This document shows, piece after piece, positions 23,645-32,460 of a stretch of DNA of 64,000 nt. Source of the DNA: Comamonas antarctica (GTDB lineage Bacteria > Pseudomonadota > Gammaproteobacteria > Burkholderiales > Burkholderiaceae_C); NCBI RefSeq assembly GCF_013363755.1, contig NZ_CP054840.1, positions 3,752,001 to 3,816,000 on the forward strand, read 5' to 3'. A program made the translations under genes and the position numbers. The notes under the pieces were generated by a model, which was given only the letters and a program-made list of their open reading frames with translations, was not told where the DNA came from and did no database searches. Numbering within the stretch: the first letter of the stretch is position 1; each line of letters starts with the position of its first letter.

Positions 23645-25090
23645 ATGCCACGTTCCACCTTTGCCTACTCACCGCGCCCGGTCTCGCTCACGGTATATTT
23701 CATCGGTTTCGCGCTGTGCCTGCTGCTGGCCTGCCTGACCGGCATCCTGGCCCGGCCCACCGGGTTCCTGTCTTCTTTCTGGCCCGCCAACGGGGTGCTG
23801 CTGGGCATGCTGCTGCGCTGGCCCGAGCTGGCGCAAAGAACTTCCTGGCTGATCGCCAGCGCGGTTTTCGTGCTCGCCGACCTGGTCACGGGCAGCAGCC
23901 TGCTGGCCGCGGTCTGGCTGACGGCCGCCAACCTGACGGGCGTGGCTTGCGGCTGGTGGTTCCTGCAGCGGCTGGACACGGCGCAGCTGCAGCTGCGCCA
24001 GCAGACTTCAGTGCTGTATCTGCTTGCCGGCTGCGTCATTGCCGCCGCCGGCGCGTCGTTGGTCGGTGCCGGTGCCGGCGTCCATCTGTTTGCCTCGCAC
24101 TGGCTGCAAAGCGCGCTGATGTGGTTCAGCACCGAGCTGATGAACTTCATGCTGATCGTGCCGGTCATTCTGAGCCTCCCGGAATGCAGCCCGCGCCGCT
24201 GGCTCTCCCGGGTCGAGTCGCGGGTTTCGTGGAAGCTGCTGCTGCCACTGCTGTTCGTGCTCGCCACCGAGTACGCGGCGCTGGCGCTTGGCGGACCGGG
24301 CGCGATGGCCTTCAGCGTGCCGGCGCTGCTGTGGTGCGCGCTGAGCTACAGCCTGTTCACGACCGCGCTGCTGGGCCTGGTGGTCTGCACCTGGAAGGTC
24401 GCCACGCTGTCGATGGGCATCATCGACTTCACGCCCGCCGATGTCGAGCTGATGGTCTCGCTGTGCTTCGGCCTGACGCTGCTGTCCATGGGGCCGCTGG
24501 CCGTGGCCGGAGCCCAGCTGCAACGCGCCGAGCAACTGCAGCGGCTGAACCGGGCGGCCAGCCATGATTCGTTGACCGATGTGCTGGCGCGCGGAGCCTT
24601 CATGGACCAGGGCCAGCGCCTGCTCGAACGCCTGCAGCATGAAGGCAGTCCGGTGGCCGTGCTGATGCTGGACCTCGACCATTTCAAGCGCGTCAACGAC
24701 AGCCACGGCCATGCCGCCGGCGACGCGCTGCTGCGGGCCTGCGCCAAGACCATGCTGCGGGTGTCGCGCCCGCAGGACCTGCTGGGGCGCATTGGCGGCG
24801 AGGAGTTCGCGATGCTGCTGCCAGGCGTGCCGGCCGCGGCCGCCGAGCAGATCGCCACGCGCATCTGCGCCGCGGTGCGCAGCCAGCGCGTGGCATTGCG
24901 CGACGGACCGGTGCTGCGCGCCACGGTCAGCGTCGGCATTGCCTGGAACGGCGGCGGCACCGCGCAGACGCTCGAGGAACTGCTGCGGCGCGCCGATATC
25001 GCGCTCTACGATGCCAAGGCCGCGGGCCGCGACGGATGGCAGCGCCACCACGCGAGCCCGGCGCGGGCGGCGCTAGCGGCCCAGGTCTGA
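23645..25090 (+). CDS. Membrane-anchored diguanylate cyclase (MASE1-like + GGDEF)
   Basis: A 481-residue sensor cyclase that should make the second messenger c-di-GMP. The N-terminal roughly 300 residues hold about eight membrane segments with the FWPANGVLLGMLLRWPE segment typical of MASE1 sensor domains. A GGDEF domain follows from DSLTDVLARGAF. Its active-site loop is GGEEF (384-388), an active form, and an inhibitory I-site RPQD sits exactly five residues upstream (375-378), so product feedback is expected. LDLDHFKRVND is also standard. The last 18 bases overlap the convergent zinc-ribbon gene. Confidence 0.92.
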   Translation: MPRSTFAYSPRPVSLTVYFIGFALCLLLACLTGILARPTGFLSSFWPANGVLLGMLLRWPELAQRTSWLIASAVFVLADLVTGSSLLAAVWLTAANLTGVACGWWFLQRLDTAQLQLRQQTSVLYLLAGCVIAAAGASLVGAGAGVHLFASHWLQSALMWFSTELMNFMLIVPVILSLPECSPRRWLSRVESRVSWKLLLPLLFVLATEYAALALGGPGAMAFSVPALLWCALSYSLFTTALLGLVVCTWKVATLSMGIIDFTPADVELMVSLCFGLTLLSMGPLAVAGAQLQRAEQLQRLNRAASHDSLTDVLARGAFMDQGQRLLERLQHEGSPVAVLMLDLDHFKRVNDSHGHAAGDALLRACAKTMLRVSRPQDLLGRIGGEEFAMLLPGVPAAAAEQIATRICAAVRSQRVALRDGPVLRATVSVGIAWNGGGTAQTLEELLRRADIALYDAKAAGRDGWQRHHASPARAALAAQV

Positions 25091-26155
25091 GGGCGCGGGC
25101 ACGGGCGCGGGCGCTTCGGAAGCCGCGGCCGGTGTGCCGCAGGCATGGCAAAAACGCGCAAAGGTGCTCTTGCGGGTGTTGCAAGCCCCGCAGTGGTCGA
25201 ACAACCCGATACCGCAGTGCGGACAGAAGTCGATGCCCGGGTCCTTCAGGTCCACCACGCGCTCGCAGCCCGGGCATACGCCCTTGGCCAGCCGCGACAG
25301 CGCGGTGTCATAGCTCAGCTCGACGCGGCGCTGGGCGTCGGGCATGGCCTCCTGGCGCTTTTGCCGCTCCAGGTAGCGGTTGAAGGCCTGGATGGCCGCG
25401 CGACCCAGCACCACGGTGAGGACGATGCCGACGATATAGCGCACATAGCCGCCGTAATCAGGCAGGTAGGGCACGAGTTCGACAAAGAACGCAAACAGCG
25501 CAAAGAAAATGAAGCCCCAGACGAAGGGCCACCAGGCACTGCGGCGCTTTTTCGCAAACAGCCAGCCCGCGACCAGCAGCAGCGGCAGGGTCAATGCCAG
25601 GCGGTAGAGGAAGACGCGCAATTCCTGGGCACGCTGCGCATCCTGCCATTGCCCGCGCGCACTGTCCTCGAGCTGGCGCCAGGCGCTTTCGGCGCGCGCC
25701 AGCGCCTGCTGGGCATCGAGCTGCTGCTGTTGCTGGGCTTCGACCGCCGTGGCGGCGCGGCGCTCGGCGTCCTTGAGCTGGTCGAGCGCACGTGTGCGCG
25801 TCAGCAGTTCGGTGTCCTGGTCGGCGCGCTGCGTCGCGCTGCGCGTGGCGACCCAATTGTCGAAGGCCTCGCGCGCCGCGGCATAGGAGGTGCGCGCCGA
25901 ACGCAGGCGCAGCTGCGCCTGCTCGAGCGCGCTGCTGGCCTGGTCGCGCAGCCGCTCGGCGGTCTGCTGCTCCAGCCGTACCTGCGCGGCGCGGTCGGGC
26001 GGCATGAAGTCCTCGAGGCTCTGCACCGATTCGACCTGGGGCAGATCGCCGACCACGAGGCTGCCCAGGCCCACCAGGAACCAGGCAAACACGAACGCCA
26101 CCAGCCACAGGCCGCGGCGGAACCACTTCTCGGGCAGACGCAAGGCTTTGCTCAT
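25073..26155 (-). CDS. Membrane protein with coiled coil and C-terminal double zinc ribbon
   Basis: A 360-residue protein with no function I can assign. In order: a membrane segment (about 15-37); an Ala/Gln/Arg-rich helical region (about 60-170) with heptad-like spacing, including QQQQQ, likely a periplasmic coiled coil; membrane segments around 180-200 and 208-262; then a cytoplasmic tail with CPGCERVV, CPHCGIG, CGACN and CHACG, four CxxC knuckles that fit two zinc ribbons. The architecture suggests a scaffold or regulator. It is the last gene of a phaM-MFS-zinc-ribbon run, 15 bp after the MFS gene. Confidence 0.8.
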   Translation of the reverse strand: MSKALRLPEKWFRRGLWLVAFVFAWFLVGLGSLVVGDLPQVESVQSLEDFMPPDRAAQVRLEQQTAERLRDQASSALEQAQLRLRSARTSYAAAREAFDNWVATRSATQRADQDTELLTRTRALDQLKDAERRAATAVEAQQQQQLDAQQALARAESAWRQLEDSARGQWQDAQRAQELRVFLYRLALTLPLLLVAGWLFAKKRRSAWWPFVWGFIFFALFAFFVELVPYLPDYGGYVRYIVGIVLTVVLGRAAIQAFNRYLERQKRQEAMPDAQRRVELSYDTALSRLAKGVCPGCERVVDLKDPGIDFCPHCGIGLFDHCGACNTRKSTFARFCHACGTPAAASEAPAPVPAPSDLGR

Positions 26156-26170
26156 CGAAGCTTCTCCAGC

Positions 26171-27514
26171 TCAGGTTTCCACGGTGCGCAGGCCGCGCAC
26201 CAGCGCAGCACAGCGTGAGAGATATTCCGGCACCAGCAAGAATACCGCCATCGACACCAGCAGATTCGCGCCCGCGGTCATCAGGAACAACTGGGGGATG
26301 CTGCTGCCCGCGGACAGCAGCGCGCCCGCGATCACGCTGCTGGCCACCATGAACAGCGCATTCAGGATGTTGTTGGCGGCAATGATGCGTGCGCGGTGCG
26401 TGGGCTGGCTGCGCAGCTGGACCAGCGCGTACATGGGCACGCTGTAGATGCCTGCCGACAGCGACAGCAGCAGCAGGTCGGCGACCACGCGCCAGTGCGC
26501 GGGCCGCGACAGGAAGGCCGGCACGTCCATCAGGCCGCCCGGCGGCAGGCCGCGCGAGGCCAGCCAAAGGTCGGCGGCAAACAGGCTCATGCCCAGCGCG
26601 CCCAGCGGCACCAGGCCGATTTCCACCTGCCCGCGGCTCAGGCGCTCGCACAGCAGCGCGCCCGCGCCCACGCCCACCGAGAACACCACCAGCAGCAGCG
26701 CCGCGACCTGCTCGTCGCCATGCAGCACTTCCCTGGCGAACGCCGGGAACTGCGCCAGGAACACCGCGCCGAAGAACCACATCCAGCTGATGCCCAGCAG
26801 CGAGCGGAACACCACCGGCTGGCCCTGCGCCAGCCGCAGGTTGCGCCAGGTCTCGCTGAACAGGTTCCAGTTGATGCGCAGGCCCGGGTCGGTGGCCGGC
26901 GCCGCGGGAATGAACTGCGCCGACAGCCGCCCGAGCAGCGCCAGCGCGAGGCCGGCCACCGCGACCTGGGCGTGGCCCACTTCCGGCCTGGCCACGAGCA
27001 GTCCGCCGGCGACATTGCCCAGCAGGATCGCGACAAACGTGCCCATCTCGACCATGCCGTTGCCGCCCGTGAGCTCGCGCGGCGACAGCACCTGGGGCAG
27101 ATAGGCGAACTTGGCCGGGCCGAACAGCGTCGAGTGCGTGCCCATCAGGAAGATGCAGGCCAGCAGCAGCGGCACGTTCTGCGCCAGCATGCCCCAGGCG
27201 ACGAGCGCCATGATGGCGATCTCGAGGTTCTTGGTCAGCACGAAGATGCGCCGCTTGTCCCATTTGTCGGCCAGCTGGCCCGAGGTCGCGGAGAACAGCA
27301 GGTAGGGCAGGATGAACAGCGCGCCGATCACCAGCCCGGCATGCGAGGGCGGCAGCCACGACACGCCAAGCTGGTAGGTGACCAGCACGGTGAACGCGAA
27401 CTTGAACAGGTTGTCGTTGGCCGCGCCCAGGAACTGGGTCCAGAAGAACGGGCCGAAACGGCGCTGGCGCAGCAGCGCGTATTGGTTGGGGCGGTCCGCG
27501 CCATCGTCATGCAT
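26171..27514 (-). CDS. MFS transporter, LplT-like (lysophospholipid carrier family)
   Basis: A 447-residue, roughly twelve-helix major facilitator. The early FFWTQFLGAANDNLFKFA segment and GQLADKWDKRRI loop are typical of the LplT/acyl-ACP-phospholipid-acyltransferase-associated branch, which flips lysophospholipids across the inner membrane for re-acylation. No acyltransferase domain is fused. The ATG at 27514 is preferred because AAGGA lies ten bases upstream; an in-frame ATG at 27562 lacks a good site. It sits 55 bp after the phaM-like gene. Confidence 0.82.
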   Translation of the reverse strand: MHDDGADRPNQYALLRQRRFGPFFWTQFLGAANDNLFKFAFTVLVTYQLGVSWLPPSHAGLVIGALFILPYLLFSATSGQLADKWDKRRIFVLTKNLEIAIMALVAWGMLAQNVPLLLACIFLMGTHSTLFGPAKFAYLPQVLSPRELTGGNGMVEMGTFVAILLGNVAGGLLVARPEVGHAQVAVAGLALALLGRLSAQFIPAAPATDPGLRINWNLFSETWRNLRLAQGQPVVFRSLLGISWMWFFGAVFLAQFPAFAREVLHGDEQVAALLLVVFSVGVGAGALLCERLSRGQVEIGLVPLGALGMSLFAADLWLASRGLPPGGLMDVPAFLSRPAHWRVVADLLLLSLSAGIYSVPMYALVQLRSQPTHRARIIAANNILNALFMVASSVIAGALLSAGSSIPQLFLMTAGANLLVSMAVFLLVPEYLSRCAALVRGLRTVET

Positions 27515-27569
27515 GCCGGCAATCCTTGAGGTGTGAGCAGCCGGCATTGTGCCCTTGCCCATGTTGCGC

Positions 27570-28421
27570 TCAGGACGGCCGGCGCGGCGCCTTGCGCGCG
27601 GCTGCGGGCTTGGGCGCGGCCGGCTCAGGCGCTACCGGCTGAGGCGCGGCCGGCTCAGGCGCTGCCGGCTGAGGCGCGGCCGGCTGAGGCGCGGCCGGCT
27701 CAGGTGTGGCCGGCTGAGGCGGCTCGGCAGGCGCCTGCGCCTTGGCCAGATCGGCCGCGGACTGCATGGCGTTGCGCGCGAAATCGCTGGCCATCTGCGT
27801 GCCGGCGGCCATGGCCTTCTGGTGCGCAGGGTCCTGCATGGCCTGGGAGGCGATCTGCTGGAACTGCTGGGTCAGCGCGCCCCACCATTGCAGCGGATCG
27901 ACGGCGCCCATGCCCGGGCCCGCCGGCGGTGCGGATGCGTCCGTGTCGGCGCCGGCCGCAGCCGCCTCAGGCGCCGCCGCCGGGGGCGGCGATGCGGGCG
28001 CGGGAGAAGCCGCGGCAGGCGCAGCAGCACCGGCTTCGGGCATCTTGAAAGGCGAGGCCTTGGCCCATTCGCCCAGCCCGCCCTGCATGCTCTGCAGCGC
28101 CGCCAGCGTCATCTTCTGCACTTCGAGCGCCTGGATGGTGGCCGTGAGCGCGCGGCCGTTCTGCTCGATCCAGAACTGCACGGCCCGCAGTTCCTGGATG
28201 CGCTTGTCGATGTCCTCGATGCTGACCGTGGGCGCGATCCATTGGGACATGCCGGGGAAGGGGGACTGGGCGCCCAGGCCGGCACCGCCGGGCAAAGCCC
28301 CGGGTGCCGCAGCACCAACTGCCGCAGCCCCGGCTGCCGCTTGGCTCATGCCTTGCAGGAACTCGAAGCCGGGAATGAATCTGCCAAAGCCGAAAGGATC
28401 GGTACCGCCGGAATTGCTCAT
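27570..28421 (-). CDS. phaM: PhaM-like polyhydroxyalkanoate granule regulatory protein
   Basis: A 283-residue protein with the PhaM core: an N-terminal FIPGFEFLQG, then SQWIAPTVSIEDIDKRI, LRAVQFWIEQN and ATIQALEVQKMTLAAL (about 60-110). In Ralstonia-type bacteria PhaM binds PHA synthase and DNA, linking granules to the nucleoid. The C-terminus is a low-complexity Pro/Ala/Glu/Gln tail of five-residue P(E/Q)PAA repeats ending in KPAAARKAPRRPS, whose basic end could contact DNA. Classical PhaM tails are Lys/Ala/Pro rich, so this tail is less basic than expected. It heads the run with the MFS and zinc-ribbon genes. Confidence 0.82.
   Translation of the reverse strand: MSNSGGTDPFGFGRFIPGFEFLQGMSQAAAGAAAVGAAAPGALPGGAGLGAQSPFPGMSQWIAPTVSIEDIDKRIQELRAVQFWIEQNGRALTATIQALEVQKMTLAALQSMQGGLGEWAKASPFKMPEAGAAAPAAASPAPASPPPAAAPEAAAAGADTDASAPPAGPGMGAVDPLQWWGALTQQFQQIASQAMQDPAHQKAMAAGTQMASDFARNAMQSAADLAKAQAPAEPPQPATPEPAAPQPAAPQPAAPEPAAPQPVAPEPAAPKPAAARKAPRRPS
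27612..27720. repeat. 15-bp tandem repeats within the phaM-like gene
   Basis: About seven units of a 15-base sequence (consensus GGCGCGGCCGGCTCA with GCTGA/GCTCA variants) encode the P(E/Q)PAA repeats of the C-terminal tail. Copies differ at only a few bases, so slippage could change the unit number between strains. Confidence 0.8.
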
Positions 28422-28522
28422 TGCCTACCTCTCTGGAGAAATGGAGGACCTCATGCGGCAACCCCGACCAGGGCCGCGCCACCGTTTCTACTGTACCAGC
28501 GGCGGCGCGGCCTGCGCAGGCC

Positions 28523-29023
28523 TCAGTGCGCGTGGCCGCGGGCGTGGGCGGGCGCGGGCGTCGCGCCAGCCGGCGCCGAGGTCGCGACCGGCACCTTCAG
28601 ATGCAGCAGCGAAGGCTCGTCCTTGGCGTTGCGGAACTCCAGCGTCATCAGCACCTCGCTGCCCTTGGGCAGCGGCGCCTTGAGCTGCTGCAGCATCAGA
28701 TGGTGGCCGCCCGACTTGAGCTCGACGGTCTTGCCCGCGGGCAACGGCAGCGCCTTGATGGCGCGCATGCGCATCACGTCGCCTTCCATCTTCATTTCAT
28801 GCAGTTCGGCAACGCCGGCCGCGGGCGAGCGCACGCCGACCAGCGTCAGCGGCTCCTTCGCCTTGAGGCGCATGAAACCGCCCGTGCCCTGCTGGCCGGG
28901 CACGGTGGCGCGGATCCAGGCGCCCTCGACTTCCACCGGCGCGGCATCGGTATGGGCAAAGGCGTTACCGGCAAACAGCGCGGCGGCAACGAGGAAGGGG
29001 GAAATCCATTGGTTCTTGGTCAT
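28523..29023 (-). CDS. Periplasmic copper chaperone PCu(A)C
   Basis: A 166-residue secreted protein: signal peptide ending at AFAH, then the PCu(A)C fold. The copper ligands are visible as HEMKMEGDVMRMR (His plus the Met pair) and a later GGHHLML. PCu(A)C proteins carry Cu(I) to the CuA site of cytochrome c oxidase, often with a Sco protein, which is not encoded here. The C-terminal tail ends in a His-rich AHARGHAH that could add metal capacity. It follows the DUF2946-like gene by 89 bp. Confidence 0.9.
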   Translation of the reverse strand: MTKNQWISPFLVAAALFAGNAFAHTDAAPVEVEGAWIRATVPGQQGTGGFMRLKAKEPLTLVGVRSPAAGVAELHEMKMEGDVMRMRAIKALPLPAGKTVELKSGGHHLMLQQLKAPLPKGSEVLMTLEFRNAKDEPSLLHLKVPVATSAPAGATPAPAHARGHAH

Positions 29024-29112
29024 GGGAATGCTTCTGTCCCCTGCGGGGACGCTCGGTGTGATGGGTGGGTTGCAAGCGGAGCCGGCGCCATCCGCGAAAA
29101 GGCCGGAAGTCA

Positions 29113-29496
29113 TCACACGCGAGGCGGCCCGCGCGCGGGCGGCGGGCAGGCCGAGGGCAGCGGTGTCCAGGCCCTGGCCCGCAGCCGGCGCGGCTGGGCG
29201 GCGTGCGCGGCATCCGCCAGCTCCGCGCGCGCGCCCGCTGGCGGCGCAGCCAGCTGCGGCAGGCACAGCGGGCAATCGAGGCCATGCAGCGCCTGCGCCA
29301 GGCCGTCGGCATCGGGCCCCAGGCGCAAGCTGCCCTGGCCCGAACCGGAGCACACGGCTTCGAGGCCGCGCGCCTGCGCCCAGGGCGTGAACAGCCCGGC
29401 AACCAGCACCAGCAGCCAGCCGGCCAGCGTGGCGCGCGCGAGCCACGCCTGCCGCGCGGGCAGCAACGCTGGAGAGGAGGAGCGCAGCCAGGACAT
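29113..29496 (-). CDS. DUF2946-like small membrane/secreted protein
   Basis: A 127-residue protein whose start at 29496 gives a typical signal anchor (LATLAGWLLVLVAGLF-like hydrophobic run, about 21-36). After it come a Cys in EAVCSGSG and a CPLC motif (HGLDCPLCLP), the arrangement of DUF2946 proteins, which are commonly found beside copper-handling genes. The C-terminal 35 residues are Ala/Arg/Pro rich. Position directly upstream of the PCu(A)C gene on the same strand suggests a shared role in copper delivery. An in-frame start at 29610 would extend it into the promoter region of the divergent GST gene. Confidence 0.68.
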   Translation of the reverse strand: MSWLRSSSPALLPARQAWLARATLAGWLLVLVAGLFTPWAQARGLEAVCSGSGQGSLRLGPDADGLAQALHGLDCPLCLPQLAAPPAGARAELADAAHAAQPRRLRARAWTPLPSACPPPARGPPRV

Positions 29497-29621
29497 GCGC
29501 GCATTGTAGGCGGCGTCATCTGCGGGACGCCGGGCCGGCGCGCGCGCGCATAGCATGGCGGCCAACCCCTGCGACGGCGGCACTGCCGTTGCCCACCCGC
29601 CCCCACGCACAAGGATTTCCC

Positions 29622-30269
29622 ATGCTCAAGCTCTGTGGTTTCTCGGCCAGCAACTACTACAACAAGGTCAAGCTCGCGCTGCTGGAGAAAGGCGTGGCCT
29701 TCGAGGAGGAGCTGGCCTGGCTCGGCGAGACCGATGCCGCGGCCTCGCCGCTGGGCAAGGTGCCCTATCTGCGCACAGAACATGGCGCGCTCAGCGAGTC
29801 GCAAGTGATGCTCGAGTACATCGAGGACGCTTTTCCCGCGCAGCCGCTGCTGCCCAAGGAGCCGTTTGCCGCGGCCAAGGTGCGCGAGCTGTGCCTCTAC
29901 CTCGACCTGCACCTGGAACTGGTGGCGCGCAATCTCTATCCGCAGGCGTTCTTCGGCGGCAAGGTCAGCGACGGCGTGCGCGAGCGCAGCCTGGCCCAGC
30001 TCGACAAGAGCGCGCAGGCGCTGGGGCAGCTCGCGCGCTGGAGCCCGTTCATTGCGGGCGAAGCGTTCACGCTGGCCGACTGCTGCGCCATCGTGCACCT
30101 GCCGCTGATCAGCGCAGCGAGCAAGCTCGTGGGCGGCCGCGATGTGCTGGCCGAGCTGCCGGTGCGCGACTATCTGGCGCGCATGGGCACGCGGCCCAGC
30201 GTGCAGCGCGTGCAGGCGGACCGCAAGGAGAATACGGCGGTGATGCTGGCGCGGGTGAAGGGGCAGTAG
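29622..30269 (+). CDS. Glutathione S-transferase family protein
   Basis: A 215-residue cytosolic protein with an N-terminal thioredoxin-fold half (GFSASNYYNKVKLALLEKG, then GKVPYL with the cis-Pro and ESQVMLEYIED with the glutathione-binding Glu-Ser) and an all-helical C-terminal half (FTLADCCAIVHL is the N-capping motif). AAGGAT lies 10 bases before the ATG. Substrate cannot be inferred. It is divergent from the DUF2946/PCu(A)C pair and convergent with recD. Confidence 0.9.
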   Translation: MLKLCGFSASNYYNKVKLALLEKGVAFEEELAWLGETDAAASPLGKVPYLRTEHGALSESQVMLEYIEDAFPAQPLLPKEPFAAAKVRELCLYLDLHLELVARNLYPQAFFGGKVSDGVRERSLAQLDKSAQALGQLARWSPFIAGEAFTLADCCAIVHLPLISAASKLVGGRDVLAELPVRDYLARMGTRPSVQRVQADRKENTAVMLARVKGQ

Positions 30270-30285
30270 GCTGATCTGGAGGCCA

Positions 30286-30335
30286 GGCCGTCCATCCTTC
30301 GATCCTTCGACAAGCTCAGGACCAGGAAGAACGGT
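30286..30335. repeat. Dispersed palindromic repeat between GST and recD
   Basis: A single unit of the TTCGACAAGCTCAGGA-type repeat lies in the 82-bp gap between two convergent genes. It begins GGCCGTCCATCC and ends GAACGG, with the inverted arms of the other copies. It may act as a bidirectional terminator here. Confidence 0.65.
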
Positions 30336-30351
30336 TGCTCCATGACGCAGT

Positions 30352-32460
30352 TCAATCCACCCAGGGCGCGAGTTCGTCGGGAGCCGCCGAACCCGGCGCT
30401 TCGCGGGCCTGCCCGGCCTGCTGCTCCAGAAACCCCAGCAGCCCGCTGACGCGCTGCGTCGGGCTGTGGATGGCCGAAGCCAGCAGGCCCGGCGCCTGGG
30501 ACATCAGCGTGAAAGCCTGGCGCGCGCGCGTGATGCCGGTGTAGACCAGCTCGCGCCCCAGCACGCTGCCCGCATGGGCCGACAGCACCAGCGCCGTGTG
30601 CTCGAATTCCGAGCCCTGGCTCTTGTGCACCGTCATCGCAAACGCGGTCTCGACATGCGCCAGGCGGCTCACGCCCACGGCGCGCAGCGCGGGGCCGTCC
30701 ATGAAGTAGACGCGCAGGCCGCTGCCCGCCATGGCGCCCGGCAGCGCCACGCCGATGTCGCCGTTGTAGACGCCCAGCGCCGCGTCGTTGCGCGTGACCA
30801 TGACCGGGCGGCCCGCATACCATTCGCCGCGCGGCGCGATCGCGCCCTGCTCCGCCAGCGCCTTTTCAATGGCGCGGTTGAGCCCGGCCACGCCCCAGTC
30901 ACCCTCGCGCACCGCGCACAGCAGCCGGAAGCGCTCGAAGGCCGTGAGCACGCTGCGCACCCACGCGGTGTGCGCCTCGGCCGCCATGGTCAGCGCCGGG
31001 CGCGCGGCCAGCGCCTGCACGAAGGCCTGGTAGTTGACCGCAGCCTGGCCGCGCGCCACGGCCAGCTGGCACACGGCCTGCGGCGGCGCGCCTTCGCGCA
31101 TGTGCAGCACGCCGCCTTCGGCGGCCCGCAGCAGCGCCAGCGCACGCGCGCTGTCGCCGGTGTTCACGGCTTGGGCCAGTTGGCCGATCGGGCCGCCAAA
31201 GCGCCGGCTCTCGCGCAGCATCACGGTCTGCTGGGCCAGCGGCAAGGCGCTGCCCGCGTCGGCGAGACAGGCCGCGGGCAGCGGCTGGCCGGCCGCGGCC
31301 AGCGCATAGGCGGCGGTGGCGGACGTGTAATGGCCGGCCTCGGCGCTGCGGCACAGGTCGCCCAGCACCGCGCCGGCCTCGACCGAAGCCAGCTGGTCCT
31401 TGTCGCCCAGGAACACCACGCGCGCCGCCGGCGGCAGCGCGTCGAGCAGCGCGGCCATCATCTCGAGGTGGATCATCGAGGCTTCGTCGACGATCAGCAC
31501 GTCGACATCGAGCGGCTGGCCATGGTGGAACGCAAACGCGCGCGTATCGGGGCGCGCGCCGAGCAGCGAGTGCAGGGTGCGCGCCGCGCCCACGCGCTGC
31601 ACCAGCGCCTCGAGATCGAGCAGTCCTCCCAGGCTGGAATCGAGCTGCTTGAGCGAGGCGTCGATGGACTGCTTGAGCCGCGCCGCGGCCTTGCCGGTGG
31701 GCGCGGCCAGCGCCACGCGCAGCCGCTCGGGTTCGGGCGCGGTGGCAAACAGCAGCGCCAGCAGGCGCGCCACCGTATAGGTCTTGCCCGTGCCCGGGCC
31801 GCCGGTGATCACCGAGAAGCGGCCGCGCAGCGCGATGGCGCAGGCCAGGCGCTGCCAGTCGAAGGCTTCGGGCGTGGGCGCGAACATCCGGTCGAGCCAT
31901 TGCTTGACTTCGGCCGCCTCGACGGGCACCACGGCCATGCTGCGCTGCGTGATCTGCGCGGCCACCTGGCGCTCGTAGTCCCAGTAGCGGCGCAGATAGA
32001 GCAGCGGCGCATGCGCGGGCCCGCCCAGCACCAGCGGCTGGCCCTGGTCGGGCGCGTGGGCGGCGACGCGCAGCAGCGGGCTGCGCGCGAGCGCCTGCTG
32101 CCAGCGCGCGAGCGGCCGCGGCAGCCGGGACCAGAGCGCATGGAGTTCTTCCTGCGCCTCGGCGGGCCAGGCCAGCACGGCGTTGGGATCGGCCACCAGC
32201 AGCGCCAGCGGCAGGCAGCTGTGGCCGCGGCCCTCCATCTGCACCAGCAGCGCCGTGGCCACCAGCAGCGCCGGCGCGGCCTCGGGATCCTGCGCGGCCA
32301 CGAAGCGCGCCATCGCGGTATCGAGGTGGCGCAGCAGGCCTTGCTCGCTCCAGCCGCGCAGGATGTCGAGCACCTCGGCCGCGGTGGCCGGCACGGCTTC
32401 GGGCGCGCGCGGCGCCAGGTCGGCAAACAGGTCGAGGGTCAGGTCGTCGACGGGTCTCAT
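30352..32460 (-). CDS. recD: Exodeoxyribonuclease V alpha subunit RecD
   Basis: A 702-residue 5'-to-3' superfamily 1B helicase, the fast motor of RecBCD. Walker A is GGPGTGKT (220-227), followed by AAPTGKAAARLKQS (motif Ia), IVDEASM (motif II), FLGDKDQLASVEAG (motif III) and, near the C-terminus, FAMTVHKSQGSEF and YTGITRARQAF (motifs V and VI). The start codon overlaps the recB stop (ATGA), so the subunits are coupled. It is slightly longer than E. coli RecD (608). The last of three genes in a recC-recB-recD operon. Confidence 0.95.
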   Translation of the reverse strand: MRPVDDLTLDLFADLAPRAPEAVPATAAEVLDILRGWSEQGLLRHLDTAMARFVAAQDPEAAPALLVATALLVQMEGRGHSCLPLALLVADPNAVLAWPAEAQEELHALWSRLPRPLARWQQALARSPLLRVAAHAPDQGQPLVLGGPAHAPLLYLRRYWDYERQVAAQITQRSMAVVPVEAAEVKQWLDRMFAPTPEAFDWQRLACAIALRGRFSVITGGPGTGKTYTVARLLALLFATAPEPERLRVALAAPTGKAAARLKQSIDASLKQLDSSLGGLLDLEALVQRVGAARTLHSLLGARPDTRAFAFHHGQPLDVDVLIVDEASMIHLEMMAALLDALPPAARVVFLGDKDQLASVEAGAVLGDLCRSAEAGHYTSATAAYALAAAGQPLPAACLADAGSALPLAQQTVMLRESRRFGGPIGQLAQAVNTGDSARALALLRAAEGGVLHMREGAPPQAVCQLAVARGQAAVNYQAFVQALAARPALTMAAEAHTAWVRSVLTAFERFRLLCAVREGDWGVAGLNRAIEKALAEQGAIAPRGEWYAGRPVMVTRNDAALGVYNGDIGVALPGAMAGSGLRVYFMDGPALRAVGVSRLAHVETAFAMTVHKSQGSEFEHTALVLSAHAGSVLGRELVYTGITRARQAFTLMSQAPGLLASAIHSPTQRVSGLLGFLEQQAGQAREAPGSAAPDELAPWVD

